DNA from: Sciurus carolinensis
Taxonomy: Eukaryota; Chordata; Mammalia; Rodentia; Sciuridae
Assembly: GCF_902686445.1 (NCBI RefSeq)
Contig: NC_062220.1
Location: 114,500,643 to 114,564,642 of the forward strand
Direction of reading: 5' to 3'
DNA length: 64,000 nt
Part shown: positions 1-11,040 of the stretch, in pieces
Layout: every line of letters starts with the position of its first letter
Numbering within the stretch: position 1 is the stretch's first letter
Translations under genes and position numbers: made by a program
The notes under the pieces: generated by a model
The model's database searches: none
The model's input: only the letters and a program-made list of their open reading frames with translations
Told to the model about the DNA's origin: nothing

Positions 1-1121
1 ATACATTATTTACTCAAATATCTCTTTCAATGTGATTCTAATTGAAAGTTGCTTTTGAGTCAATATATAACAGATAAAAGAACCTACAAAAATAGCAATG
101 AGAGATTTAAAAATTATATATCTGTACTCAAGAAAAATTGTTTTTCAAAGAACTTTTGTAATAGCCGGACACTGCACAAGTTCAAATCAAACAGTTGGCC
201 TATTGATATTATTACTAATAATTTCATTTACCGTATGAAGAATCATATCCCTACTAATAGCATATATATATGTCAAACTCTAAATCATCACAACTGTTGT
301 GAATTTAAAATAAAATGGCATTCATTAAAAAATTACTTTTATTAATTGTTCTTTGAAATCTTACAGGTATGAACCCTAGTATTTCATTTACAATGTGTGC
401 CATCTCCTCCATCTAGTATATAGAGAAACAGCAACTAATAATACACTACATTAGTGTATTATTATTAGTGTAGTGTTATAATACACTACACTATTAATAC
501 CAATATTTGTAATACACTAGATTCACGCCATCATTTTCCAATACAAAAACTTCAACTTCAAAATAGATCAATATTAAATTTTATTTTCTTCCCTCCCCTT
601 TTTCTATTCTTAATTATCTTTCTTGCAAAACTTAGACTGGGTTATTTGTCCTTTAATGTATCTCTTTTATAAGACATAAAAATATGTCAAGTATTTCATT
701 AAATGATCCTTTCCTCAAGTCTAAGCCCATCTTTTGACTACAGATATTATTATTCATCCAATTTCAGGAAACATTTTCTTTACATTTTTTTTTCAATTTT
801 TTATTATTATTAATTCTTACCAATCATGCCATATAAGGTAAAGACCTGTATACTCAGTAATATCCCACTTTGAATATACTCTCACACCAGACTTAAGACC
901 AAGGGGAATCTACATGCAAAAAAAATTTGTTTTGAAAGTTTGTATGATAAAGTGTGCTACATATATGTATTAGTACGGTTTGGATGTGGACTATTCCCCT
1001 AAAAGTTCATGTGTTAAGCACTGCAGCAATGTTCAGAAATGAAAAACATCGGATTTTGAGAACTGTAACCTCATCATTGAATCAATTCATGCAGGACATA
1101 TAGTAAAAAGAAAGTAGTTCA
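1..1121. other. Unassigned AT-rich sequence
   Basis: No gene or repeat family is recognised here. The 98-residue open frame at 49-345 (+) is lysine/asparagine-rich, as expected of AT-rich non-coding DNA, and has no recognisable domain. The only structured elements are two adjacent hairpins at 436-464 and 466-493, listed separately. The segment ends at the 5' target-site duplication of the L1 that follows. Confidence 0.6.
436..493. repeat. Two adjacent perfect inverted repeats (hairpins)
   Basis: Positions 436-448 and 452-464 are perfect 13-bp inverted arms around a 3-nt loop. Two bases on, 466-476 (TAGTGTAGTGT) and 483-493 (ACACTACACTA) are perfect 11-bp arms around a 6-nt loop. The two hairpins share the words AATACACTACA and TTAGTGTA, so one probably arose by copying the other. 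No flanking direct repeat marks a transposon. A local replication template switch is the simplest explanation (inference). Confidence 0.7.
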
Positions 1122-1139
1122 TTAAAAATCCCTCATATA
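1122..1139. repeat. 5' target-site duplication of L1
   Basis: TTAAAAATCCCTCATATA at this position is repeated exactly at 3763-3780. The 18-bp direct repeat brackets the L1 fragment and marks it as one target-primed insertion. Confidence 0.92.
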
Positions 1140-3668
1140 TTGGGAACCCTCCCAATCTCATTCTACGAAATTAATATCACCCTCATTCCAAAACCAGACA
1201 AAGACGCATCAAGGAAGGAAAACTTTAGACCAACATCCCTGATGAACAGAGACGTAAAAATCCTTAACGAAATTCTGACAAATCGCATAACAAAAATATA
1301 TTAGGAAGATAGTGCACCACAATCAAGTGGTGTTCATTCCAGGAATGCAAGCTTGGTTCGACATCCAGAAATCAATAAATGTAATTCACCGTGCCAACAG
1401 ACTTAAAGTTAAGAATCACATGATTATTTCAATAAATGCAGAAAAGGCATTTGATAAAATAAAGCACCCCTTCATGCTCAAAATAATAGAAAAACTAGAG
1501 CTGGTAGGAACATACCTCAACATTGTAAAGGTATCTATGCTAAGCCATGGTGAACATCAATCTAAATGGAGAAAAACTAAAGCATTCCCCCTAAAAACTG
1601 GAACAAAGCAGGGATGCCTTCTTCCACCACTTCATTTTAACATCATCCTTGATACTCTAACCAGAGCAATTAGACAGACCAAAGAAACTAAAGGGATATG
1701 AATAGGAAAAGAAGAACTCAAACTATCACTATTTGGGATGACACCATTCCATATTTACAGGAGTAAAAAAATTCCATCAGAAAACTTCTAGAACTCATAA
1801 ATGAATTCAGTAAAGCAGCAGGATATAAAATCAACACTCATAAATCTAATGCATTTTTTATTTATAAGTGATGAACCCTCTGAAAGAAATATTAGGAAAA
1901 CTACCGCATTCACAAAAGTCTCAAAAAAATAAAATAAAATACTTGGGAATCACTCTAACAAAGAGATGAAAGACCTGTACAGTGAGAACTACAGAATACT
2001 AAAGAAAGAAATTAAAGTCTTAGAAGAGGGAAAGATTGCCCATGATCTTGGATAGGCAGAATTAATATTGTCAAAATGGCCATACTACCAAAAGCACTAT
2101 ACAAATTCAATGCACTTCCAATTAAAATCCCAATGACGTACCTCATAGAAATAGAGAAAGAAATTATGAAATTCATTTGGAAGAATAAGAGACCCAGAAT
2201 AGCCAAAACAATCCCGAGGAGGGAGAGTGAAGTAGGAGATATCACAATACCAGACCTTCAACTATACTACAGAGCAATAGCAACAAAAAGGGCATGGTAT
2301 TGGCACCAAAATAGACAGGAAGACCAATGGTACAGAATAGAGGACACAGAGACAAACCCACACAAATACAGTCATCTCATACTAGACAAAGGTACCAAAA
2401 ACAAAGGAAAAAAAGCTCTTCAATAAACTGGTCCTGTGAATAACTGGAAATCAATATGCAGCAAAATGAAACTAAATCCCTATCTCTCACCCTGCACAAA
2501 ACTCAAGTCAAAATGGATCAAGGACCTAGGAATTAGACCAGAGACCCTGCACCTTATAGAATAAAAATCAAAAGTCCAAATCTTCATCATTCAGCTTAAG
2601 ACCAGACTTCCTAACATGACTCACAAGCACAAGAAATAAAAGCAGGAATCAATAATTGGAATAGATTCAAACTAAAAAGCTTTTCTCAGCAAAAGAAACA
2701 ATCAATAATGTGAAGAAGAGCCTACATAGTGGAAGAAAATCTTTGCCATACACACTTCAGATATAGCACTAATCCCAGAATCTGTGAAGAGTTCAAAAAA
2801 CTTTACACCAAGAATACAAATAACCCAATCAATAAATGGACTGAGGAAATGAGCATACACTTCTCAGAAAGATCTACAAGCAATCATCAGATATATAAAA
2901 AAAATGTTCAATGTCTCTGGTAATAAGAGAAATGGAAATCAAAAGTACCCTAAGATTTTATCTCACCCCAATTAGAATGGCAATTATCAAGAACACAAGC
3001 AACAATAGGTGTTGGCAAGGAATTGGGGAAAAAGAAACACTCATACATTGCTGGTGGAATTGCAAATTGGTGCAGCCACTCTGGAAAGTAGTATGGAGAT
3101 TCCTTAGAAGATTTGGAATGGAACCACCATTTGATCCAGCTATCACACTCCCTGGCTTATACCCAAAGGACTTCAAATCAGCATTCTATAGTTACACAGC
3201 TACATCAATGTTTATAGCAGCTCCATTCACAATAACTAGATTGTGGAATAAACCTAGATGCCCTTCAATTGGTGAATGGATAAAAAAACTGTGGTATACA
3301 TACACAATGGAATATGACTCAGCCATAAAGAAAAATAAAATTATAGCATTTGCAGGTAAATGAATGGAGTTGAATAATATCATGCTAAGAAAAATAAACC
3401 AATCCCCAAAAAACAAAAGCCAAATGATTTCTCTGATAAGTGGATGATGATACATAACAGGGGGTGAGAGGAGGTAAGAAAAGAATGGATTGTGTAGAGG
3501 GGAATGAGGGGTGGGGAGGGGATGGGGGAAAGAAAGATAATAGACTGAGGCAAACATCATTACCCTATGTACACGTTATGATTATGCAAATGGTATGACT
3601 CTACTTTGTGTACCACCAGAGAAATGAAAAGTTGGACCCATTTGTGTACAATGAATCAAAATAAAAAA
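1140..3668 (+). mobile_element. 5'-truncated LINE-1, sense orientation
   Basis: The element starts inside the ORF2 reverse-transcriptase region and runs through the ORF2 C-terminus and a G-rich 3' UTR (about 3460-3540) to an A-rich end near 3668. It is flanked by an exact 18-bp duplication. The reading frame is broken many times, so the copy is dead. Extra sequence lies between the A-rich end and the 3' duplication (see 3669-3762). Confidence 0.93.
1312..3363 (+). pseudogene. L1 ORF2 (reverse transcriptase) remnant
   Basis: Three separated frames carry L1 ORF2 protein. Residues from 1312-1701 cover the RT palm entry, with [18 protein letters not shown] and the TKQGC block. 2076-2426 carries the segment after the RT ([21 protein letters not shown]). 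2911-3363 carries the C-terminal region with the [13 protein letters not shown] cysteine-rich motif and the [17 protein letters not shown] end. The expected FADD catalytic site near 1722-1736 is damaged (it reads LFG followed by a frameshift). The endonuclease domain is absent through 5' truncation. No function remains. Confidence 0.9.
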
Positions 3669-3762
3669 TAGAATATGAGTCTCATAATCTTCATGACCAC
3701 AATATGTCTATTTATTTAGGTTTTTAATTTTTTTCATTTGTGTATAATAAACTCAAAAATTT
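3669..3762 (+). mobile_element. Probable L1 3'-transduced sequence
   Basis: Between the L1 A-rich end (3656-3668) and the 3' duplication lie about 94 bases that do not resemble the L1 3' UTR seen in the other copies of this window. They contain a canonical AATAAA at 3746-3751, then a short A-rich stretch, then the duplication. This is the expected structure when L1 transcription reads past its own weak poly(A) signal and a downstream signal is used. Confidence 0.65.
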
Positions 3763-3780
3763 TTAAAAATCCCTCATATA
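3763..3780. repeat. 3' target-site duplication of L1
   Basis: Exact 18-bp copy of 1122-1139. It lies beyond the transduced segment, which places that segment inside the insertion. Confidence 0.92.
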
Positions 3781-3930
3781 AAAGAACAGGTAATCATCCC
3801 AGAAGATCTTTAGAAATACTATTTGAAAAGGCAAGAGAATGAGCCACCCTAATAATACCTCACAACTGCCCATCCCCTTGATAAAACAGTGTAGGAAATG
3901 TCAGAAAAGGAATTTTAAAAGTTGTTACTT

Positions 3931-4022
3931 AAAATGCTCAATGACCGGGCTGGGGAGATCGCTCAGTTGGTAGAGTGCTTGCCTCACAAGCACAAGGCCC
4001 TAAGTTCAAATCCCCAGCACCA

Positions 4023-4057
<35 letters not shown>

Positions 4058-4067
4058 CTCAATGACC
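3931..4067 (+). mobile_element. Young ID SINE with 16-bp TSD
   Basis: The tRNA-derived body starts at 3947 (GGGCTGGGGAGATCGCTCAG, A box) and contains the B box GTTCAAATCCCC. It is followed by a pure A tail of about 30 bases. AAAATGCTCAATGACC flanks it exactly at 3931-3946 and 4052-4067. The long uninterrupted tail and perfect duplication point to recent insertion. Confidence 0.95.
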
Positions 4068-4429
4068 TTAAGGAAGGCCTAAGGAAGAATTCTGGAAATG
4101 AAACTCAAATGAAATCAAATTAAGAAGCTCTGCTGTAAAATGCCCTCTAAAGGCTACCCCAACATAGAGTGAACCTTGATTTAGCAAAGACTGCACAGCA
4201 CCACTATGGTGAGAAAAATATATTTTGTGTTCTTCCAATTAGACAGTTGTTAAACTTATTCCAAAGGGAACCTTTTTTCCACAATTGCTATACTTACTGA
4301 TATGCATTCAGTGTGTGATGGACTGAGATTTCTAAATTTAAAAAAATGAATATGTGTAAGTGTTCATTGAAGTATTCCTGTCACAATTGAACAGAGATAG
4401 GGGGAAAGGATCTTGATGAAAGCTAAAGA

Positions 4430-5430
4430 ATTGCTTCCCATTGGAGTTCAAAAGATTCTCCACTTCCATTCTCAGGTGTGTTGGGTGGGGGTTGCTGAAG
4501 TGTGAAGCAAAATTCCATTGGCGAACTTCTGGGGGTGGGGTTTAGGCTTAAGTAGGCTCCAGGCTCTTCCTTGGATGGCCATTGTTCCAAAGATTTTAAA
4601 TCAGCCACCTCCCAGGTTTGGGCAGTTGCTGGACCATGCTGGCAGTCTGTCCCCCAGGAAAAACCCCTGGGTTCCGCTCCTGCGGTGGAGGGGCCAATTC
4701 TTGTTCCCCCTGAGTCCTCGGGAACCCCGTGTTTTTGGACTCTTGGGTTGAGACTCTAAACTCAATTCCTGTCCTGCCCTTTTGAATTCTTGGCTGGGAG
4801 TGTCTGTCCCAACCAGTGCGAATCCACCGCTGTTCTTCAAGGGGCCAGTCTGGCGGGAGAGCGGGGAAGCCAGGAGGTGTGTTTTGCTGAGCAGTGTCCC
4901 CTCTGTGAACCCCTCTCCACCACTGATTTTCTCCTGGTCACTTAGGCACCACCTGTGGCCCTGCAGTGTGTTGTGGTTTAGGCACAGTCAGGATTCGCTT
5001 CCCCTAGATGCCAGTCCTCGGTGCTGGAGCCGCACCGTGGTGCCGTCCTCTGTTTCCCTGGCAGGCAGGAGAGATGTGCTTCTTTCCCACAAAAACATGT
5101 TTGCAGGACCCCTTTTTAGTTAGAGTCAGGCGGGTGTTTGATCTCTGATCTCTCGGTATCCAGCCATACCTCAGACCGCCTAAAGGTGCGGGTTTCTTTA
5201 ACTGTTCATTTTTAAAAGACTCGTTGCATCCAGTTACTTCATCTCCGAGTGGCTTTGTCAGGGCGGCCTTCTTATAATCTTCCACCCCTTTGTAATTGCA
5301 GCTTCCATGGTTTTTGCTCATCGAAACCTCTACATATAGTTATTTTTCTGCTTTCTCTGCATTAAACTAACTGGCATATTTTGCATAATCAAAACAGGAC
5401 CCCTAAATAAAGGTTTAATAAATCGGTGTG
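4430..5430. other. CpG-bearing GC-rich island, origin unknown
   Basis: About 1 kb that is clearly richer in G+C and CpG than its AT-rich surroundings. I count about 20 CpGs by eye, including GGCGGGAGAGCGGGG near 4850, AGCCGCACCG near 5028 and GGGCGGCC near 5260. AATAAA occurs at about 5406 and again near 5417 on the plus strand. Open frames exist on both strands (for example 4782-5123 + and 5004-5321 -), but none resembles a known domain. Candidates are a solo LTR of an endogenous retrovirus, an orphan L1 5' UTR, or a CpG-island promoter. I could not find flanking duplications that would decide. Confidence 0.4.
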
Positions 5431-5780
5431 CCTACCTCTATTGAAATAATTTATTTATACATCCATTCACATTATTAAAACAGAAACTATTAAATTCTAT
5501 TGTGAATTTAGGGTCAAATAGTTTGGCTTTGGATTCCTGGCTTTGAGTCCTAAAGCCAGTAATGCAACTCCATTAACTTACATTTTTTTTCTTTTCTTTA
5601 CTTATTTTTTAATTTCTGACACACTTTAAGTATGCTCATCCTAATATAAAACTGAATGTTCCAGTGTCTTGATTTACACTACATTTAAAAGACCTAATTC
5701 TCTTTTTCCCAGCATTCTTCATCTCCAGCATGGAGATTTCACATTATTTCTCAGTTAATTTTAGGGTTTTTTAGTGTTGC
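5431..5780. other. Unassigned AT-rich sequence
   Basis: No gene, repeat family or notable structure seen. Confidence 0.5.
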
Positions 5781-6830
5781 AATGGTTAATCTATTTTATG
5801 TATTTATTGGTGAATTATAATTGTATATAATAATGGGGTTCATTGTTACATATTCATATTACACATAATATAATTCATTCTTATTCATCTCCCAGTACTT
5901 CTTATTTCTCTTTCTGCTTCCCTTCACCTACACACCTCCCACTACTATTCTGATCTTCTTTCTACTAGTTTGTTTTTTTTTATTTTTCATTGTTGCCTTA
6001 TAATTATACATCAAAGTGGGATTCATTTTGCTGCATTTATATACACATATAGCATAATTTGGTGGATTGTATTCCCTTTCTCTTTCTGATCCTTCATCTA
6101 CCTTAACCTGTTATGTTTCCTCTACTGATCTCCCTTTTATTTTACGTTTTTCCATTTTTGTCTCTCTGCTTTTCACATATGAGAGAAAACCTTTGATCCT
6201 TGGCTTTCTGAGTTGATTTGCTTCACAGAGCACAATTTTCTCCACTTTCACACAATTAATGAAAATTTCTTAAGTTTGTTCTTCTTCATGGCTTGGTACA
6301 ACTCCATTGAATGTGAATGTATGTATGCTTGTGAGAAAATATATCACATTCTTAAAATTCATTCTTCTGTTACAGATGTCTAGGCTGGTTTCATGATTTG
6401 GCTGTTGTAAATTTCACAGTTATAAACATGGGAATGCATATATGTTCCTAATGTGCAATTTTGTATAAATACTGAAGAGTGGAATAACTGATCAAATGAT
6501 GGCTCTATTGCTGTTCCTTTGTAAATTTTTAAAATTTGTTCTTTTTAGGGATACATAACAGTGGAGTTATTTTGGCATTGAGGAATCTCCACACACCTTG
6601 AACTGTGTACTCATTTGCAGTCACACCAACATGCATAGGAACACCTTTTATTGCCACATGCTAGTCAATGTTTACTATTATTTACATTCTTAATGGTTGC
6701 TATTCTAATTGGGGTGAGATGAGATCTCAGTGAAGTTATTATTTGCTGTTTTCTGACTGCTAATGAAAATCAGGCTTTGGTTGCTTTTAAGTCCCTGTTA
6801 ATTGTTATGAAAATAGGACATACATGAGAG
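5781..6830 (-). mobile_element. Old L1 3' ends (two, adjacent)
   Basis: Two successive L1 3' UTR starts read on the minus strand: one from about 5790 to 5968, and another beginning with the T-run near 5973. The second continues through 3' UTR and diverged ORF2 C-terminal sequence to about 6740, with the familiar antisense phrase ATTCTAATTGGGGTGAGATGA at 6702-6722. Divergence is high and no open frame survives. The first is probably a short truncated copy inserted at the tail of the second. No clear duplication was found. Confidence 0.75.
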
Positions 6831-9274
6831 GTCAGAACTATGAAAATTAATATCAAATACCCTGTAGTTAGTAGTAATCTCAGAAAATGCAGTATTTAAA
6901 TCTGAATTTGAGATTTTGATTTTGTATATAAACCTCTGGAGTTTCAAATATCTGGTTGCAAGTTTCTAACAAATGTTCTCATATGTGAGGTTTATATATT
7001 ATCATTTCCAAGTAAATGAAGTGCATTATAGTTGACATAAAGTATCAAAATAAGTACATTTAAAATATAATAACATAATATATACAAAGGGATGGTTAAC
7101 TAGTATCTACACATTCAGAGAATTATAGTTGGATTCATACACCAGAGGTGGTGCATATTCTAACTCTCTGATTGATTTCAGAGTAGCATCTTTTCAATAT
7201 TTTGGGGGGGGGGTTTTTGTGAGAATTATATTACCTGAATTAAGTCATTCGGTTTCATGTCCTTTCCCTGGGTATAGTTGCTGTAAAATGTGTAAGTCAA
7301 ATATCTATAATATAGTATGAAAATTTAGACTTCACCGTATTTATATCTGAGTATAGTGAAATTTTTAGATACACTTAGTTCATAAATTGACAGGATAGGA
7401 TCATAGCCAGAAAGAATTGATGAAAGAATATTAACATTACTTTCTAACCCAGGCTGTTACATGCCATTTTATAGATGTTTAAGAAAGATTTGTGTGTGTT
7501 TCTATTTTGTTCACGATTTTAAGACAAAGTAATAAGCAACATGTCTTACAAGAAAGCTTCAAAATCAAGAGATTGAAATTGAATGCCATATCATTTAAAT
7601 GCCACATCCTCACTTTTCCTCAGCTGTTTCACAAATCAGAATAAAATGAGAGCAAAATCTATATGAAAATAGCACCTTTCTTCTCAATTACACTTCATAT
7701 TGTGATCATGAATGCTAGAGTGGCAGCACAGAGACTGAAAGCAGACCCTGTGGGTATCAGAGTTTCTTAATTATCTTGATTAAAAGACCAAAGTTCGTGC
7801 AGCTGTCTGTAACTACTAATTGTATGAACCTATCTACATATTGTTCCATCTATCCATCTATCTATGCATATATCGCATTAAGAAAAGAAAATTACATAAT
7901 TTTCTGATGTTGTAGTATTATCTTATTCAATATTGTTATTTATTCACTAGTCATGTTATTTTATTTAAAAATCATTTGCAGTAATATGGAGAACATTTAT
8001 TAATAAGGAACATCTCCAAGAAATTGAAGCATGCCTCATATCCTTTAGGGGCAGTTAAACAAGAGAATCTATGTTAAGTCATGAGGCATGAGGGAAAAGG
8101 GATTTATTTTGGAGTAATGTCACATGCACTAGTCATATTTGAGTTTCCTTTAAAAATAAGAACATGCTGCATTATTTAATGTTGCATGTCCCCACTCTTT
8201 TTTTTCATTTTCATGGGGAAAAATATTAAATTGCAGAATCCAGAAGAAAAACCAATCTTTGTTTTCATTACTGAGAAATTAAAATCCAATGATAAGATGA
8301 TAAGTGTGGGAGTAAATATAAAAAACAAATCAGAGAGAAAGCAAAGATAATAAGATGAATAATTGTTTTTACTCTGCCATTGATCAATTTCTACCCCCAT
8401 GATGGTACCCCCATAACCCCAGATTATTAATGGCAACATTCACTCATGTCACAATTGGACAGGGAACTGAAAAGTGTATCTGCAAACATAAGAATTACAT
8501 GGCTGCTCCAAAAGGGCAATGACATAGTAGTGTCGGGACCACCTATTGGGGATCTTCTTTGATATTATTATGCTTAGGTTTTTTAGATAGTTCCCTTTTC
8601 ATCCAGGAAAATGTTTCTACAAGGGATAGATAATAAATGAAATGATATAATCTATCACATCAAATAGCATTCTACTTTACAAAAATTTTTCAACTGGAAT
8701 TTTATGCCTAATATACATGTAAAGACTTTGCTTGTTACTGAATGCAAACCTTACTTACAGTGATGGAATAATTATTTTGATCTCTTGGCCATCAAGACAC
8801 CTTTATACCACCTCTTCATTTTCTATTGTTAAATCATGCTCCCAAACGATCATAGGCTACATGGAAAATTACCCAGAGTAGTCAATGATTAACTTACACT
8901 TAAATCACATTGACATGGTAATTATTGCAATCACAAATCTAAAAATATGTAAAAGTGGCCAGAAATTTATTAACAACCTGTTGAAATCATACATGCACAT
9001 AAGACATGAATTCTAAACATTAAAAAAATCTGCTTTTTGACCATGCTGTATTGAGCAATCTAAGAGCTGTGACTCTCCACTGCAGAGGTGGAGACACCTT
9101 GGCCCTCACTAACATTTTGTGGTGTACTTAGATAACATCATTGAACAAAAAGGAAAAATCCATTTTGAAAACTGAGAAGTTCTTCTGGCTTTTTGGGTAG
9201 AATATATGAACTCTGGTTATGTTTACTTGGCCTGTGTTTATCAATTAATATCAAAATATTAAAAGAACTCATAC
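6831..9274. other. Unassigned sequence
   Basis: About 2.4 kb with no recognisable transposon body or coding frame. A G-run sits at 7204-7213, and a short ATCT-type microsatellite lies near 7849-7866. The 87-residue minus frame at 8176-8439 is hydrophobic and has no recognisable domain. Confidence 0.5.
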
Positions 9275-9379
9275 CAAGGTAGTCTTTCCTCTGCCCTTCG
9301 TCTTTGTGGGAGTGGCAGTCACTGATTGCGTACTACTTGTTCCAGGAAAATTTGATTTCAACATTGAAGACTCTAATCT
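9275..9379 (-). CDS. Possible orphan internal exon, 105 bp
   Basis: Read on the minus strand, a pyrimidine-leaning stretch ends in CTTAG (AG at 9380-9381) directly before 9379. The segment ends at 9275 in TTG followed by GTATGAGT, a donor with G at +5. Length is 105 bases, a multiple of three. Only one of the three frames is open (35 codons); the other two contain stops. The peptide is Ser/Thr-rich then basic, including SSMLKSNFPGTSSTQSV and ending TPTKTKGRGKTTL. G+C and CpG are higher than in the neighbouring DNA. I do not recognise the protein. If real, it is a symmetric, possibly alternatively spliced exon of a gene on the minus strand with very long introns. A chance coincidence of splice-like words is possible. 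Confidence 0.28.
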
Positions 9380-9798
9380 CTAAGTGATAAAACAATTCAA
9401 AGTTACTCTATGCCTGTAATATTCCATATCAAGAACTTTTGCCATAAATACACAATAATAAAACATGCATTTTTTAATATATGTGTCTTCATTTTAAAAT
9501 TCTCTGTCATCTTCCTTCCTTAACCAAATAAAATTCAGTTTGTTTATGTTAAAACTGGTTTCTTCATTTAAGGTAGGGATTGTCATGTAAATTCAGTCAC
9601 CAGTAAAATTAAATAGGGTACTTACACTGTATATAACAATAATTTTCTAAATTAAGAAACTTCATTCCCATTATAAGAGAAAGGTAACTAACACTTTCAT
9701 TTTACTAATCTTTGTAAATATCTTCTCTGAAACATATTAGAAAATTCCTGTAATAGAAGATTTTGAATTAGATTTATTAAATATTCCCAGGAAATCTT
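9380..9798. other. Unassigned sequence
   Basis: No feature recognised. It would be intron if the possible exon at 9275-9379 is real. Confidence 0.4.
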
Positions 9799-9939
9799 TC
9801 TTTTTTATTTTTTTAAAATAATTTTTAGAGGTCAATGAACCTTTATTTTTTTATTTATTTGTATGTGGTGCTGAGAAACAAACCCAGTGCCTCACATATG
9901 CTAGGTAAGTGTTCCACCACTGAGCAACAACCCCAGTCC
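9799..9939 (-). mobile_element. Long ID-type SINE with 3' extension
   Basis: On the minus strand the tRNA-like head (GGACTGGGGTTGTTGCTCAG) starts at 9939. B-box-like sequence follows, then CAGCACCACATACAAATAAAT and a tail containing AAAGGTTCATTGACCTCTAA and an A/T-rich end near 9799. The extension beyond the tRNA body matches the one at 59196-59457, so both belong to the longer squirrel-type ID subfamily. It is moderately diverged. Confidence 0.75.
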
Positions 9940-10679
9940 TTCCTATTTTTTCAAGTTCACAAAGATGTGTATATGACTTTATATATGTTTTAATTATATT
10001 TGGCATGAAGTAAAATGCCCAAATCTCATACATTGGCCTTCTGCTAAAAGAAAAATTAGTTATAAAAATGTAATTGCTTTATCAGATAAAAAGAGATACA
10101 CACTGCCTTTCCATAAATTTGCATAGTAGGTGCTTATTCTTCCTTTTAGTGCTTGGAACTGTTTATAGACAGTAACAAAGATAAGCTATTAGTAATTGAT
10201 ATTACAGTAAGCCATGCAATTTGACTGGGTAGTGATGAAGTAAGTGTTGAACTATTCTGAAGACTTTTCATGTTGGAAAGTCATAGTAAAACCCTAATGA
10301 AATTTATGTTTAGATAACCAGTCTACTGCCCATTAAAATATATTGATAAAAAGTATTGACCTTTAGAAAGAGTGTGCAGTACTAATTGAGGATTCCCTGG
10401 AAATTAACTTCAGTACAGTGTTTTTAGAATTTGTTTTCATCTAGATAAAGATCTTACCTTATTCACTGAACACTTGGAATAAAAATAGTTTAACCATTTT
10501 GGATGACAATGTAGTAGACTCAGGTGACAATTAAAATATACATTTTCATTAAAAATCATACAAAAATCTCTAAATATTGGGTATGCTTTTACAAAGTTTT
10601 CCTGTTTTTCTCTTCCTTTTTCAAATAGAATATTGTTAACTTTAAGACTCTTTTTTCATAGGTCCTTAAATTTGAAAAA
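9940..10679. other. Unassigned sequence
   Basis: No gene or repeat family recognised. Confidence 0.45.
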
Positions 10680-10689
10680 AGAAAAAAAA

Positions 10690-11040
10690 ATGTAATTTTG
10701 CCTTACAAAAACACATTCAGCCCACAGTGTGGTATGGTTCATGGGCCTCATGAAGACTTGTTTGACCAGTGGCATGGCCATTGTGGACTGCCATACCTGT
10801 GGCCCTTAACAACTGTCACTCTTGTGACAATTGTACTTACCATCCTGCAGAACAACTTTGCCTTTGGGGGCTTAGCCCATGTTTGGGTGGAGGGAACTGA
10901 GCTCATCCACAAGTATTGATTCAATGTGTCTCTTCAGAGCCAACTTCCAGTTCTCATTGTTTAAGTTAGACTTGTGCCACCATCAAACAGAAGAAGGACA
11001 TTGCCCTCCTAATGGAAAATGAGACACAGCAGACTCTGAC
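10690..11040. other. Unidentified block of higher complexity
   Basis: About 350 bases of balanced composition between AT-rich flanks. The plus frame at 10698-10919 gives 73 residues, including TTVTLVTIVLTILQNNFAFG, with no domain I can name. On the minus strand there is a strong acceptor-like word (TTTTCCATTAG, about 11009-11019) and a strong donor-like word (GATG before GTAAGTA, junction at 10841/10840). The sequence between has stops in all three frames. It could be a decayed processed pseudogene, an old LTR fragment or a non-coding exon. Undecided. Confidence 0.25.

Noticed and set aside
3947..4023. tRNA-like sequences (here and at about 20 other places)
   Set aside because: All have SINE tails, duplications or decayed boxes; they are ID-type SINEs, not tRNA genes.
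4518..5321. Several 60-113 codon frames in the GC-rich island
   Set aside because: Open on both strands in GC-rich DNA, with no recognisable domain or signal. Treated as composition effect, though the island itself is kept as a finding.
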